From contig DAOVZK010000006.1 of assembly GCA_030635145.1 (NCBI GenBank), positions 26,434 through 90,433 on the forward strand: a DNA stretch of 64,000 bases, written 5' to 3'. Shown here piece after piece: positions 1-10,150 of the stretch (its first letter is position 1; every line of letters begins with the position of its first letter). The DNA is from Planctomycetota bacterium (lineage in GTDB: Bacteria > Planctomycetota > Phycisphaerae > SM23-33). The notes below the pieces were generated by a model that was given only the letters and a program-made list of their open reading frames with translations, made no database searches and was not told where the DNA came from. Made by a program: the position numbers and the translations under genes.

Positions 1-808
1 TCGGCCCGGGTGTGGTTTCGTCATCTTCGGCAACGTCGTGCCGTTCGATGGTCGCTACCGGCCGAATGCCCATACACGAACTCGTCAAAAAGCATTCGTC
101 GGCGGCGAGCATTTCTTTTACCGTCAGCGGGGTGTCGTCTTTGACGGGAATCTCTAGCCCCCGGCAAAGCTCAATCGTCGCATCGCGAACCACACCCGGT
201 AACACAGGCGTATCGCGAGGTGGGGTATACACCACACCATCCAGCACCAAAAATATATTGGAAAAGCACGACTCGGCCAGGTGCCCCTCGGTGGTGTACC
301 ACAGTGCATCTTCTGCGCCCTTTGCGGCAGCCTCCTGGCGGGCGAGAATTCGTGGAAGGTAGCACCCGGTTTTGAAACCGAAAATCGGATCGCCGGGAAT
401 TTGCTTCAAGGCCGTCACGATAACCTTGATTCCCTTCGTGTACCATTCGGCGGGATACTCCGGCAGCGGTGCAGCTGTGATAAGCGTCACCGGGGCCCCA
501 TCAGGCGGCCCGGGTGTTAGCGTTATGCGGCATCGCGCTTCGGTTAGGGCGTTGGCCTCCAGCACCGCGTCCATTCCGTCGGCCAGTTGCCCCGTAGTCG
601 GTGCGACGCTTAACCCCAGCACGCGAACCGTCTCGGCTAACCGCTCTAAATGCTGCTGAAACCGAAACACCACACTGTTGTGCGCAAGCATTGTCGTAAA
701 CACGCTGGCCCCGTGCAGAAACGCCGGGTCGGCGACGCTGATTTTGGCATCGCCGGCGGGAATAATGTTACCGTTTAGATAAACTTTTAATTCGTTTGTG
801 TTGCTCAT
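1..808 (-). CDS. Class IV aminotransferase (aminodeoxychorismate lyase / branched-chain or D-amino acid aminotransferase-like), truncated by window edge
   Basis: Reverse-strand reading from ATG at 808: MSNTNELKVYLNGNIIPAGDAKISVADPAFLHGASVFTTM... then ...GHLAESCFSNIFLVLDGVVYTPP..., open to position 1. Missing from the ORF track because no stop lies inside the window. Confidence 0.8.
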   Translation of the reverse strand, partial: MSNTNELKVYLNGNIIPAGDAKISVADPAFLHGASVFTTMLAHNSVVFRFQQHLERLAETVRVLGLSVAPTTGQLADGMDAVLEANALTEARCRITLTPGPPDGAPVTLITAAPLPEYPAEWYTKGIKVIVTALKQIPGDPIFGFKTGCYLPRILARQEAAAKGAEDALWYTTEGHLAESCFSNIFLVLDGVVYTPPRDTPVLPGVVRDATIELCRGLEIPVKDDTPLTVKEMLAADECFLTSSCMGIRPVATIERHDVAEDDETTPGP

Positions 809-1060
809 GCCCCACAGCATAGCTGCCCCCGCCGAAACGTCCAAAATTATTTTCCACCGAGAGCGAAAAATATCTCCCGCCCGATCCGATAAAACCTATA
901 ATCCCGGGTGAATTGGGTCTGAGAGCTGGGACGCAGCCGACAGGGGCCACGACTGCCAATCTGTCAATTGTGTCGCACAAGCCCCCAATTCAGCCGATTT
1001 GACAGTTGTTCAAATAGGGTTATTTGAGATAACTACCTTTTTGTGCGGTAGTTAAAAATT

Positions 1061-1076
1061 TGGCACGGGTGTTGCA
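1061..1076 (+). promoter_or_regulatory. Sigma-54 (-24/-12) promoter upstream of dnaK
   Basis: TGGCACGGGTGTTGCA matches TGGCACG-N4-TTGCW with exactly 10 bp between the invariant GG and GC, 74 bp upstream of the dnaK ATG. Confidence 0.7.
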
Positions 1077-1149
1077 AATATAGTCTGGAGCTGAGTATGT
1101 TTTGGGGAAATTGGTTAAATAAAAGCTCAGCGGAAAGAAGGATAAAATT

Positions 1150-3063
1150 ATGGCAAGTAACAAAGTAATTGGAATTGATTTAGGTACAACCAACAGTGTT
1201 GTCGCGGTGATGGAAGGTTCGGAGCCCAAGGTGCTGATCAATCAGCAGGGCGCCCGGATTACTCCGAGTGTTGTGGGGTTTACCGATAAGGGCGAGCGTC
1301 TCATCGGCCAACCGGCCCGCCACCAGCAGGTAACCAACCCCGAGAACACCGTGTTTTCGATCAAGCGTTTCATGGGCCGACGTCACGCAGAAGTGGCCGC
1401 CGAAGAAAAAATGGTGCCGTACGGTGTCATTGGCGGGGCGCAAGATCTCGTGAAGGTTCACGCCCACGGTAAAGACTACACACCGCAGGAAGTTTCCGCG
1501 ATGATTCTCGGCGATCTGAAAAAGACAGCCGAAGACTATCTCGGTGACACGGTGACGAAGGCAGTCATTACGGTTCCGGCGTATTTTAACGACTCGCAAC
1601 GAACGGCTACGAAAGAGGCTGGCGAAATCGCGGGGCTTAAAGTCGAGCGAATTATCAACGAACCCACAGCTGCCGCTTTGGCGTACGGGCTTGAGACCGG
1701 GAAAAACGAAAAAGTAGCCGTCTTCGACTTCGGCGGTGGAACGTTTGATATTTCGATTTTGGATATCGGCGATAATGTTTTCGAGGTGTTGGCTACTAAC
1801 GGCGACACGCATCTCGGCGGTGATGATCTCGACGAACTGCTGATCAACTATCTCGCCGACGAATTCAAACGTACCGAGGGTATCGATCTGCGGACCGACG
1901 CGATGGCCCTTCAGCGGTTGAAAGAAGCCGCCGAAAAAGCCAAATGCGAACTGTCGACGGCGATGGAAGCGAACATCAATCTTCCGTTTATCACCGCCAC
2001 AGCCGACGGGCCTAAGCACCTGACGATGACTCTCACGCGGGCGAAGTTCGAACAGCTCTGCGAGCCGATTTTCGACAAGCTCGTTGGGCCTTGCAAAAAC
2101 TGTCTCAAAGACTCTAAGCTGCCTGTTGGCGAAATTGACGAAATTTTGCTCGTTGGCGGATCGACGCGAATTCCTCGCGTCCGCGAAATCACCAAGAGCA
2201 TCTTCGGGAAAGAACCCAACAAATCGGTCAACCCCGACGAAGTCGTCGCCATCGGCGCAGCCATCCAGGGTGCGATCATGGCCGGTGAGGTCGAAGAGCA
2301 AATGGTTCTGCTCGACGTTACCCCGCTGTCACTCGGCGTCGAAACGCTTGGTGGTGTGATGACGAAACTCATCGAACGAAACACGACGATTCCGACCGAG
2401 AAGACCGAAACGTTTTCGACGGCGGCGGACAATCAGGCGGAAGTAACTATCCACGTGCTGCAGGGCGAGCGAGAATTTGCCGCCGACAACCGCACGCTGG
2501 GCCAGTTCAACTTAACGGGCATGCCACCGGCACCGCGCGGCGTGCCGCAAATCGAAGTGGCGTTTAACATCGATGCAAACGGCATTTTGAACGTTACCGC
2601 CACCGACAAGGCGTCCGGCAAGTCGCACAAGATCGAAATCAAAGGCTCCAGCGGCCTGGATCAGGGCGAAATCGACAAGATGAAAACCGACGCCGAATCG
2701 CACGCCGAAGATGACAAGACACGACGCGAACTGGTAGACCTCAAAAACCAGGGCGACTCGATGGCGTACAACGCCGAGAAGATGCTGAAAGATTCCGGTG
2801 AGAAAGTTTCAGCTGAAGATCGAGGTAATATCGAGTCGGCTGTTTCGGGTTTGAAAGAAGCAGTCAAGGGCGACGACGGCGAGGCCATCAAGCGTGCCTT
2901 GGAAAGTTTGGAGCAGGCCTCGCACAAAGTTGCCGAAGAAATGTACAAGGCTGCCGCCGCCGAACAACCCGCCGCTGACGGAGCTGCTCCCGAAGCTGCA
3001 GCTGATGATTCGGCCAAGGGTGACGACGACGTCATCGACGCCGAATACGAAGTAAAAGACTAA
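1150..3063 (+). CDS. dnaK: Chaperone protein DnaK (Hsp70)
   Basis: 637 aa, [23 protein letters not shown]..., [12 protein letters not shown], acidic [14 protein letters not shown]-terminus. Confidence 0.98.
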   Translation: MASNKVIGIDLGTTNSVVAVMEGSEPKVLINQQGARITPSVVGFTDKGERLIGQPARHQQVTNPENTVFSIKRFMGRRHAEVAAEEKMVPYGVIGGAQDLVKVHAHGKDYTPQEVSAMILGDLKKTAEDYLGDTVTKAVITVPAYFNDSQRTATKEAGEIAGLKVERIINEPTAAALAYGLETGKNEKVAVFDFGGGTFDISILDIGDNVFEVLATNGDTHLGGDDLDELLINYLADEFKRTEGIDLRTDAMALQRLKEAAEKAKCELSTAMEANINLPFITATADGPKHLTMTLTRAKFEQLCEPIFDKLVGPCKNCLKDSKLPVGEIDEILLVGGSTRIPRVREITKSIFGKEPNKSVNPDEVVAIGAAIQGAIMAGEVEEQMVLLDVTPLSLGVETLGGVMTKLIERNTTIPTEKTETFSTAADNQAEVTIHVLQGEREFAADNRTLGQFNLTGMPPAPRGVPQIEVAFNIDANGILNVTATDKASGKSHKIEIKGSSGLDQGEIDKMKTDAESHAEDDKTRRELVDLKNQGDSMAYNAEKMLKDSGEKVSAEDRGNIESAVSGLKEAVKGDDGEAIKRALESLEQASHKVAEEMYKAAAAEQPAADGAAPEAAADDSAKGDDDVIDAEYEVKD

Positions 3064-3121
3064 CTCGTAGCACGAGTGGCAAACCATTTTAAGGCCTAGG
3101 CCTTGTGCATATAAGTATAAA

Positions 3122-3162
3122 AGACCCCGTGGGATTTGGAATAAAAATTTCGCGGGGTTTTT
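3122..3162 (+). terminator. Rho-independent terminator after dnaK
   Basis: ACCCCGTGGGATTT...AAATTTCGCGGGGT stem followed by a T run. Confidence 0.7.
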
Positions 3163-3434
3163 TACTGCGCGGCGGAAAAGGCCCACAGCTCAGCTACTCC
3201 GCCGGGGGATCTATTAGTCGTGGTTGATTGCGAGGGGCGTTTTTCGATGGCGTGGCAGCAGAGGCGCTTGCATCGTTGGCAGCGGGCGAGGGTGAATTTT
3301 CGACCGGCCGCGAACTTGCGGACACCATATTTACCCCAAGGTTCGCTGAATCCGCATCGCAAACAACGCACCACCCATCCCGGTGCCCTGCGCTCGTAAG
3401 ATGATAATGTTGCGTCATCGTCCATAAGTTGCAT
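3162..3434 (-). CDS. Small putative zinc-ribbon protein
   Basis: 90 aa with CLRCGF ... CQRCKRLCC cysteine pairs; no overlapping better gene; convergent with dnaK. Confidence 0.45.
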   Translation of the reverse strand: MQLMDDDATLSSYERRAPGWVVRCLRCGFSEPWGKYGVRKFAAGRKFTLARCQRCKRLCCHAIEKRPSQSTTTNRSPGGVAELWAFSAAQ

Positions 3435-3564
3435 TGTATCGTATATTTGTGCCGGGAAATATCAAAAGGCAGAATGTAAAAAACCTTTATGATTGCTCAA
3501 TGGTTAGTTCGATTGTATAATCCAGCGGCGGCGGGGGCTGCCTATGCGTAATTTTGGCACTGGG

Positions 3565-3579
3565 TGGCACGGTTACTGC
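3565..3579 (+). promoter_or_regulatory. Possible weak sigma-54-like promoter
   Basis: TGGCACGGTTACTGC: correct GG-N10-GC spacing but CTGC instead of TTGC; 82 bp upstream of the next gene. Confidence 0.3.
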
Positions 3580-3660
3580 CTCGATAATTTTGAGTTCCAG
3601 TCCGGCGGGCTAAACGCATCATGCTGAATTCCCCCGGATTTTACCGACAGGAGAAAAACA

Positions 3661-4497
3661 ATGCTTGCAGCAGGTTTAGTTCAAATTTGGATGATTCCCC
3701 CCATGTTGATTCTGCTGGGAGGTTGGATATTTTTTGGTGGCTACCTATTTCAAAAATCCCTGCTGAAACATACCGACAAGCGGCGGGTGAGTTATGGATC
3801 GGGTGTGCTGACATCGTTTCTATGCGGTTCGGTGGGTGGAGTTCCCGCTGTACTGGCGTTGTTTATGGGCATGAATCTTGGTAGTGGCACGGGGCGGATG
3901 GTGTCTATTATTCTCAGTGCTGTTGCTGGGCTGATATGCTTTGCTGTGATCGCATATCTGGTTGTCTGGACGATGCTCAAAAAAGAATCAGCCAAAACCT
4001 CCTTCCGCGTAGCCCTGGTTCCCATTGTTGTGATCATCGCCCTCGGAGGCGTTATTGGTGTCGGCTGTGGAATACCCGCGTATTTTCAGGCACAACACCG
4101 AGGCTTCCTGAACAGCCAAGTTGCCCCGACGCAGATGAAACTAGTGCAAATTTACAAAGCACTGCTCCGCAATTTTCCGACCGATCCGCCCCAGACACTC
4201 GACGTGCTGATTGAAAAGAAACTCATACCTGAAGATGGATTGACCAGCTCCGCCAAACCGGATGGAAAAGGATTTTTCTATCATCCCCCGAATAAACTCC
4301 TCACTCGACTTGATCCAGAGCATCAAGATCAGTTGTTGGCGTGTGACTTCGCCGAAAATTTCGATGGCGAGTTTTACTGTGTCATCTACACCTATGGTGC
4401 ACCCGCCGTTCTTGGTGAGCAGGCTTTCAAGGTGGTGTTGGATGAGCCGATCAATAAGGAATTTGCTGAGGCATTTCGCAAGGCAGACGAGAAATAG
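3661..4497 (+). CDS. Hypothetical membrane protein with large soluble C-terminal domain
   Basis: 278 aa; several N-terminal hydrophobic segments; preceded by GGAG-type RBS (ACAGGAGAAAAACA). Confidence 0.75.
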   Translation: MLAAGLVQIWMIPPMLILLGGWIFFGGYLFQKSLLKHTDKRRVSYGSGVLTSFLCGSVGGVPAVLALFMGMNLGSGTGRMVSIILSAVAGLICFAVIAYLVVWTMLKKESAKTSFRVALVPIVVIIALGGVIGVGCGIPAYFQAQHRGFLNSQVAPTQMKLVQIYKALLRNFPTDPPQTLDVLIEKKLIPEDGLTSSAKPDGKGFFYHPPNKLLTRLDPEHQDQLLACDFAENFDGEFYCVIYTYGAPAVLGEQAFKVVLDEPINKEFAEAFRKADEK

Positions 4498-4555
4498 CGG
4501 AAGACCCGGGTGCGACATTTCATCTTGCCACAGCTGAGATAACCGTTAGGAGATT

Positions 4556-6457
4556 ATGTGCGGTTTCGCCGGTGAATTCGTTTTCGGTGCTGGTGAAGCA
4601 GACCAGCTGATAGTGGGACGCATGGGCGCGACGCTTACCCATCGCGGCCCCGATGAAGAGGGAACGTTCGTGTCGGGCGACCGGCGATGTGCGATTGCAT
4701 TTCGGCGGTTAAGCGTAATCGATCCCCCCGAATCACATCAGCCGATGACCTCCTCCGACGGAAAAACCAGCATCGCCTTCAATGGTGAGATCTACAATTT
4801 TCGTCAGCTCCGCGAAAAACTCTCCGCTGCCGGGGCAAGATTCCGCACCCATGGCGATACCGAGGTTCTGCTGGAATTATTCCGCGCCAAAGGCATCGGC
4901 GCCTTGGAAGAGCTGGTGGGCATGTTCGCATTCGCCGCCTACGATGCCAACGTTCATACGCTGACGCTCGCTCGCGACCGCCTCGGGCAAAAACCACTAT
5001 GGTACTCAACGCTGCCCGACAGAATCGTCTTTGCCTCCGAGCCCAAAGCCCTGCTGTTGCATCCGGGTATCGACAAAACTCCCGACCGCAGCGCGATCGC
5101 AGCATTTTGCACAATCGGATACGTACCTGCCCCGAGTTCGGCATGGAGCGGAATCCGAAAGTTGGCACCGGGGTCGTCGCTGGTTTGCTCGGCAGCTGGG
5201 CCCGCCGAACCAGTACGATACTGGACGCCGAAAATCGCATCTCCATCTGCGGGTTTGTCCATGAGCGACGCGGTCGACAAAGTTCGCGACCAGCTCGAGC
5301 AGGCTGTTAATATGCGAATGGTCTCCGACGTTCCGCTCGGTGCGCTGCTGTCTGGCGGGGTCGACTCTGCTGTTGTCGTTGCGCTCATGAGCGCAGCTGC
5401 TGGCAAAACCGGCGGCGTCAAAACCTTCACCGCCTGCTTCGACGACCCCCGCTACAATGAAGGTCCCATCGCCAAACGCGTAGCCGAACACTGCAACACC
5501 GACCACACCGAATTGCGGATTGCGCCCGACCCTCGCGGAATGCTCGACTGGGTTGTCGACCACTACGACGAACCGTTTGCCGACTCCAGCGCGATACCGA
5601 CGCATCTGATTTCCCGCGCCGCCCGCGAGCATGTCACCGTCGCACTTACCGGAGACGGCGGAGACGAAGCCTTCGCCGGGTACGACCGCTATCGCGCCAT
5701 GCACATGACGCAAAACATGTCCGTCGCAAAGTACATCGCAATCACAATCGCTGCCGCCGTTGCTCGGCGCTTCGCGAGCAAAAACGAACGCTCACGCCGC
5801 GCCCGTCTCGTGCGTTTTGCCGCCGCCATCGATCTGCCCCCAGCTGTGCAGTACTTCAAGTACCGACGACTTTTCGGCCCCGACGAATTGCTCGAAATTT
5901 TCAGCAACGATTTTCTCGCTAGTGGGAATGTCGACGTCGATGCCCCAGCTGAGTGGTTCTGCGACTTGTACGAATCCGGCGGGCAGGATGACGAAGTTGC
6001 AAATGCGCAGCTGTGCGATTTGGCGACGTATCTTCCCGACGATCTGCTCGTAAAATCCGACATTGCATCGATGGCAGCCTCGCTTGAACTTCGCGCACCG
6101 ATGCTGGACCATCGCGTTATCGAACTCGCCCTGAATCTCCCGACCGAAACCAAACTCAACTCCCACCGCGGAAAGCTGGTGCTCCGCGAAGCCTTCGCGC
6201 ACATGCTACCACCAGGTGCTTTCGATCATCCCAAACGCGGGTTCGGGGTTCCGCTGGGCGATTGGCTGCGAAATGAACTTCGCGACGAGATGGCCGAGAC
6301 TTTAAACGACCCCGCCCTGGAAAAAATGGGCCTCTTTGATAAAAGCGCGATGAACAATCTTATGAACGCACATCTTGCAGGGCGGCGCGATTATTCGCAT
6401 CAGCTTTGGGCGATGATGGTTCTGGGGCGGTGGTTTGCAAAATTCGGGGGCGTGTGA
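4556..6457 (+). CDS. asnB: Asparagine synthase (glutamine-hydrolysing)
   Basis: MCGFAGEF N-terminal Cys nucleophile, HRGPDEEG, FNGEIYNFRQLR, LSGGVDSAVV, GDGGDEAFAGYDRY. Confidence 0.95.
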   Translation: MCGFAGEFVFGAGEADQLIVGRMGATLTHRGPDEEGTFVSGDRRCAIAFRRLSVIDPPESHQPMTSSDGKTSIAFNGEIYNFRQLREKLSAAGARFRTHGDTEVLLELFRAKGIGALEELVGMFAFAAYDANVHTLTLARDRLGQKPLWYSTLPDRIVFASEPKALLLHPGIDKTPDRSAIAAFCTIGYVPAPSSAWSGIRKLAPGSSLVCSAAGPAEPVRYWTPKIASPSAGLSMSDAVDKVRDQLEQAVNMRMVSDVPLGALLSGGVDSAVVVALMSAAAGKTGGVKTFTACFDDPRYNEGPIAKRVAEHCNTDHTELRIAPDPRGMLDWVVDHYDEPFADSSAIPTHLISRAAREHVTVALTGDGGDEAFAGYDRYRAMHMTQNMSVAKYIAITIAAAVARRFASKNERSRRARLVRFAAAIDLPPAVQYFKYRRLFGPDELLEIFSNDFLASGNVDVDAPAEWFCDLYESGGQDDEVANAQLCDLATYLPDDLLVKSDIASMAASLELRAPMLDHRVIELALNLPTETKLNSHRGKLVLREAFAHMLPPGAFDHPKRGFGVPLGDWLRNELRDEMAETLNDPALEKMGLFDKSAMNNLMNAHLAGRRDYSHQLWAMMVLGRWFAKFGGV

Positions 6458-6492
6458 TTTTGGTGCGAGTAGAGTATTTATAACCGTTCGCA

Positions 6493-6705
6493 TAATTTTG
6501 GACAGGATAACAAGATCGGATATTAGGTTAAAAAATCCTGTTAATCATAATTAAAAATGTTACACATCTGATGGTATTCAACATTACCCCGTCGCAATTA
6601 GATTTACTGTTCATAGTTTTTGTTTTCTTTTCAATAATTTAGATTTTATCCTGTGATCCTGTCAAAAAAGAAAAATTAGTTGGATTGACAGGAAGAAGAG
6701 AGGGG
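6493..6705. repeat. Dispersed intergenic repeat, GACAGGATAACAAGAT ... ATCCTGTGATCCTGTCAAAAAA ... TTGACAGGAAGAAGAG type
   Basis: Both ends recur in inverse orientation at 32041-32195; partial copy near 63878. Confidence 0.65.
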
Positions 6706-6732
6706 CGATGGGGAGTTTGCGATTATGAATTG

Positions 6733-7803
6733 CTATGACAGCCGTTTGAAAAGGTTGAGGTAGTCCCGCAGCGATTTGCGAACCGTACTCGTGCCGGTGC
6801 AGAATTTGTCGCACTGTTTCGTGATCCGCCGTCGCTCCGATTTGCCCAGCTGCGACCGCCACATTTGCCCCACATCATCCGTCGCGATATTTCCGAGCGG
6901 GGTTAAGTGCGATTGGCACAGCAGCACGTCGCCGTTTGAAAGGATCGACAGGTTTCGCAACGGCACGCGGCAGATACCGAGATTCGATGGAATCTGCCCA
7001 CTGAAATGTTCCGTCCACAGCTGCATTGAGGCGGGGGAGTTCATTATTGGATCACCGGCGCGTTTCATTTCCGTCAGGCGTTCCACGAGATTCAGCACCG
7101 CAGACAGCGGAATCCGCATGAGTTTTTCGCTTTCGGGCGACCATTTGACCATCGGCTGAAAATTTACACCGGCTGCCTCGACGCTCTTTGCGAATTCGAC
7201 AACTTCGTGTACGCTGTCGATATTTGTTGTGCACACCAGCGGGCGAATGATAATCCGCGCAGAGCTGCCGCTACGCTTGATCGCGCTGGCGAGATTTTCG
7301 ACGTTGCGTTTTACTTTTTCCAGCAGCCCGGGCACCCCGCGCAGCGAGTCGTGAATTTCCGGGTTCATGCTGTCGATCGAAACATTGATGTTGAATATCC
7401 CAGCACCCAGCAGCTTCTCGATATTCCCGTCGTTCAGCAGTAATCCGTTGGTGGTGATGCCGCTGGTTACACCCATCGCGCGGGTGGCGTGGAGAATTTC
7501 GAACAGGTCGTTTCGCATCAGCGCCTCAGCTGCGCAGAACTGCACGTGATATGAGCCAGAAAGATGTTTCAGCGAGCGTAGCGCCCGAATCCAGTCAGCT
7601 GCGGGTAGTTCAGATTCAACCGGGTCGCGCCAGTACGTGCACATTTCGCAGCGTGCGTTGCAGCGGGTGGTGAGTATCGCGTATATCTGCACCGGGCGAG
7701 TGAAGTCTAACCCCGTGCGGACGAACAGTTGCTCCGCAAATTTGCTTCGCAGATTCGCCAACGCCAATCGCACTAACCGAGATTTTTCGTCGCCGTTTGT
7801 CAT
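6733..7803 (-). CDS. Radical SAM protein with SPASM-like C-terminus
   Basis: CNARCEMCTYW (CxxxCxxC), C-terminal Cys motifs CRVPLRNLSILSNGDVLLCQSHLTPLGNI...CDKFC; start chosen at MTNGDEKSR. Confidence 0.85.
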   Translation of the reverse strand: MTNGDEKSRLVRLALANLRSKFAEQLFVRTGLDFTRPVQIYAILTTRCNARCEMCTYWRDPVESELPAADWIRALRSLKHLSGSYHVQFCAAEALMRNDLFEILHATRAMGVTSGITTNGLLLNDGNIEKLLGAGIFNINVSIDSMNPEIHDSLRGVPGLLEKVKRNVENLASAIKRSGSSARIIIRPLVCTTNIDSVHEVVEFAKSVEAAGVNFQPMVKWSPESEKLMRIPLSAVLNLVERLTEMKRAGDPIMNSPASMQLWTEHFSGQIPSNLGICRVPLRNLSILSNGDVLLCQSHLTPLGNIATDDVGQMWRSQLGKSERRRITKQCDKFCTGTSTVRKSLRDYLNLFKRLS

Positions 7804-8239
7804 CACCGCCACATGATAACACCGCACCCGGGCGTTTTCGCCATGAAATTTCGATATCTTTTGGTTACCTCTAAAATTTCGATTTTTTACTACGTACGCC
7901 GCCTTAAAGTCCAATGTTTGTTGTCCGCTGTGGGAGGCGGTTTAGTAGATTGTCAAATAATTAGCGGTACTCTTTCGTTTTGCAAATGCGAAAATTCCTC
8001 AGAAATATCCGCCAAATCGTGCGAACATCATTAATTTATACATTTTCTCAAAATACCACTTAACGCCGCCGCGACTGACTCCGATTATCTAATGTCAGAC
8101 GGAAATCTTTCCATCGCCCTCGGGCGAAACGGAGGATATTGCCACGGAATAACGAGGTTTTGCGCGCATTTGGCGAGGGGCCTCACAGGCGAAAAAAGAG
8201 TTATGAATGTCCGAATCGAAAGTTTTAAGGAGCGCGGAA

Positions 8240-9010
8240 ATGCAAACCGTGGAAATATTCAAGCAGTATCTGGAGCATCTTTTTTCGGGGAACCGATCAA
8301 GTGCCCGCGAGCTTCTTTTTGATGCCAACGATCGCGGGTTTGGTGCGGAGCGATTGCTTACGCACATCATTTGGCCGGCGATGGAACAAATCGAACGACT
8401 GTACCGTAAGGATCGCATCTCGAAAATCAGCGAACATATCGCCACGCGAATCAACCGCATGTTGGCGAATCAGCTTCAGCGGGTATTACGAAAGAATCCC
8501 CAGAACGGCCGACGAATTGTCGTGCTGTGCGGAGATGACGAGCGAGCTGAACTTGGGGCGCAGATTATGAGCGACATGTTCGAGGCACAGGGATGGAACG
8601 TGTGGTTTATCGGTGGCGGAGTAGCTAACGACGAAATTCTAAAATTTGTCGGGCAGACCAAGCCCGATATCCTGATGGTGCATGCGTCACTGCCTCCGGA
8701 GGTGCCCGAGGTTCGCAAGCTCATCAAAATGATTCGCGAAGTGGGAATTTGCGAAGAAATGCAGGTTATGGTTTGTGGAGGAATCTACAACCGGGCAGAA
8801 GACCTCGCCGAAGAGATCAACGCCGACCTGTTTGCTCATGATCCGACAGAAGCCCTTTGCCTAGTGGAGAGCAGCCCGCAGAGGATTATTCGCGAGGATA
8901 AACCTGAACCCGGACGGCGCCGAAAACGTAAGAAGAAACAGCAGTTGGTGCAAATCCAAGAGCTCAGAGATCGACTTGGCGTACCAGCGGACACCACCGA
9001 GGAAGCTTAG
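8240..9010 (+). CDS. Cobalamin-binding-domain-like protein with basic C-terminal tail
   Basis: Helical cap (LLTHIIWPAMEQIERLYRKDRISKISEHIATR) followed by Rossmann-type RIVVLCGDDERAELGAQIMSDMFEAQGWNVWFIGGGVANDEIL; AAGGAG RBS before ATG 8240 (alternative ATG at 8207). Confidence 0.8.
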   Translation: MQTVEIFKQYLEHLFSGNRSSARELLFDANDRGFGAERLLTHIIWPAMEQIERLYRKDRISKISEHIATRINRMLANQLQRVLRKNPQNGRRIVVLCGDDERAELGAQIMSDMFEAQGWNVWFIGGGVANDEILKFVGQTKPDILMVHASLPPEVPEVRKLIKMIREVGICEEMQVMVCGGIYNRAEDLAEEINADLFAHDPTEALCLVESSPQRIIREDKPEPGRRRKRKKKQQLVQIQELRDRLGVPADTTEEA

Positions 9011-9267
9011 GCCAAAGCGGACTTGGCGCTGTGCGGGTGTGGAGGTTTTTTTATAGGGAGGCACCCGCATGGCTGACAATTTAGATTTAGACCGCACAAA
9101 ATCTCGGATTTACGGGGTTTTGGTTGGGTTCTTCACTCGTCAATGGGACCAAAATTGTCTCAGCTGAAGAGTATCGTCCAAAATGGCCTTGAAGAACCAG
9201 ACCGAGACCCCGTTTTTTATGCCTCCGCGGCCACTGGTGCCTAGTCCCTAATCCCTATTGCCTACCC

Positions 9268-9921
9268 TTAGCGGTTTTGCATTTTCGCGCAGAAATTTTC
9301 GGCGTTACGGAACATTTTTTCCAATTCGTCGGGGGTGAGTCCTGCGCCGGTGGCCACCTTCTCGGCGTAGCTGCGCGTCGGCATCTGGTCGGGTGTGTGT
9401 GCGTCGGATCCGAAAATCAGCTTCGCGCCGGTTTGTCGCGCGGCAGCTACCACATGTCCGTTGCACAGCGAGTGCCCCGCCTTGGACGAAATTTCCAGCA
9501 TCACACCGCGCTGCTCTGCCAGCTGTGCGTCTTCGAGCGATATCAGCCCCGGGTGCGCGAGAATATCCGCCCCGGCCTCAATGGCAGCCCGGTTCGTACC
9601 CGCCTCGACCGGTTCGCAGATCGTCTCACCGTGAACGATCACATACTGTGCCCCCAGTTCGCGGGCGTAGTTGGTGGCAGCTGCGATTTGCACGGGGCGA
9701 ACGTGCGTAAGTTCCACACCGCAGAAGACGATGATGCGGTTGAGTTTGTTTTCGCTGAGGGCAGCCTTGTTGGCAATCGAGATCATATGCTCCAGCGTGG
9801 CGGGCCCGGCGTGGTCGCTGATGCCCAGCACGCGATAACCGGCGACTTCGGCGCGGCGGATATGCTCAGCTGGTTCCAACGCCCCGTCAGACAAAAACGT
9901 ATGTGTGTGAAAATCTATCAT
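9268..9921 (-). CDS. PHP-domain phosphoesterase (histidinol-phosphatase-like)
   Basis: MIDFHTHTFLSDGAL, GISDHAG, GVELTH, HGET, GSDAHTPDQM metal-binding motifs. Confidence 0.88.
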   Translation of the reverse strand: MIDFHTHTFLSDGALEPAEHIRRAEVAGYRVLGISDHAGPATLEHMISIANKAALSENKLNRIIVFCGVELTHVRPVQIAAATNYARELGAQYVIVHGETICEPVEAGTNRAAIEAGADILAHPGLISLEDAQLAEQRGVMLEISSKAGHSLCNGHVVAAARQTGAKLIFGSDAHTPDQMPTRSYAEKVATGAGLTPDELEKMFRNAENFCAKMQNR

Positions 9922-10003
9922 GTTTAATCCTTGTCGAGTACCAACTGGAACCATGTTAATAAATTCCGCGACAAAATTCACTTCAATTAAGTTGTTAGTA
10001 ATT

Positions 10004-10098
10004 AGTTTTCAGGTGTCAGTAAGAGAATGTCAAAGCTCCAGATCGAATTTATCTTGTCGTTTTTCTTGCTGAGAGCTGATTACTGATAACTGAAAACT
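10004..10098. repeat. Intergenic inverted repeat (AGTTTTCAG...CTGATTACTGATAACTGAAAACT)
   Basis: AGTTTTCAG at left pairs with CTGAAAACT at right; related to 24343-24468. Confidence 0.6.
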
Positions 10099-10150
10099 TT
10101 TTCCAGCTTTTTTCTCTTGAGGACTGGGCAGGAACGGTGAAAATAGCGGC

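Noticed and set aside
1000-1149. CIRCE (HrcA) operator upstream of dnaK
   Set aside because: No TTAGCACTC-N9-GAGTGCTAA-like inverted repeat found; a sigma-54 element is present instead.
1180-2301. 373-aa antisense ORF inside dnaK
   Set aside because: Typical GC-rich shadow ORF opposite a highly conserved gene; no recognisable domain, no RBS.
5006-5713. 235-aa antisense ORF inside asnB
   Set aside because: Shadow ORF; the sense strand is clearly coding with conserved motifs.
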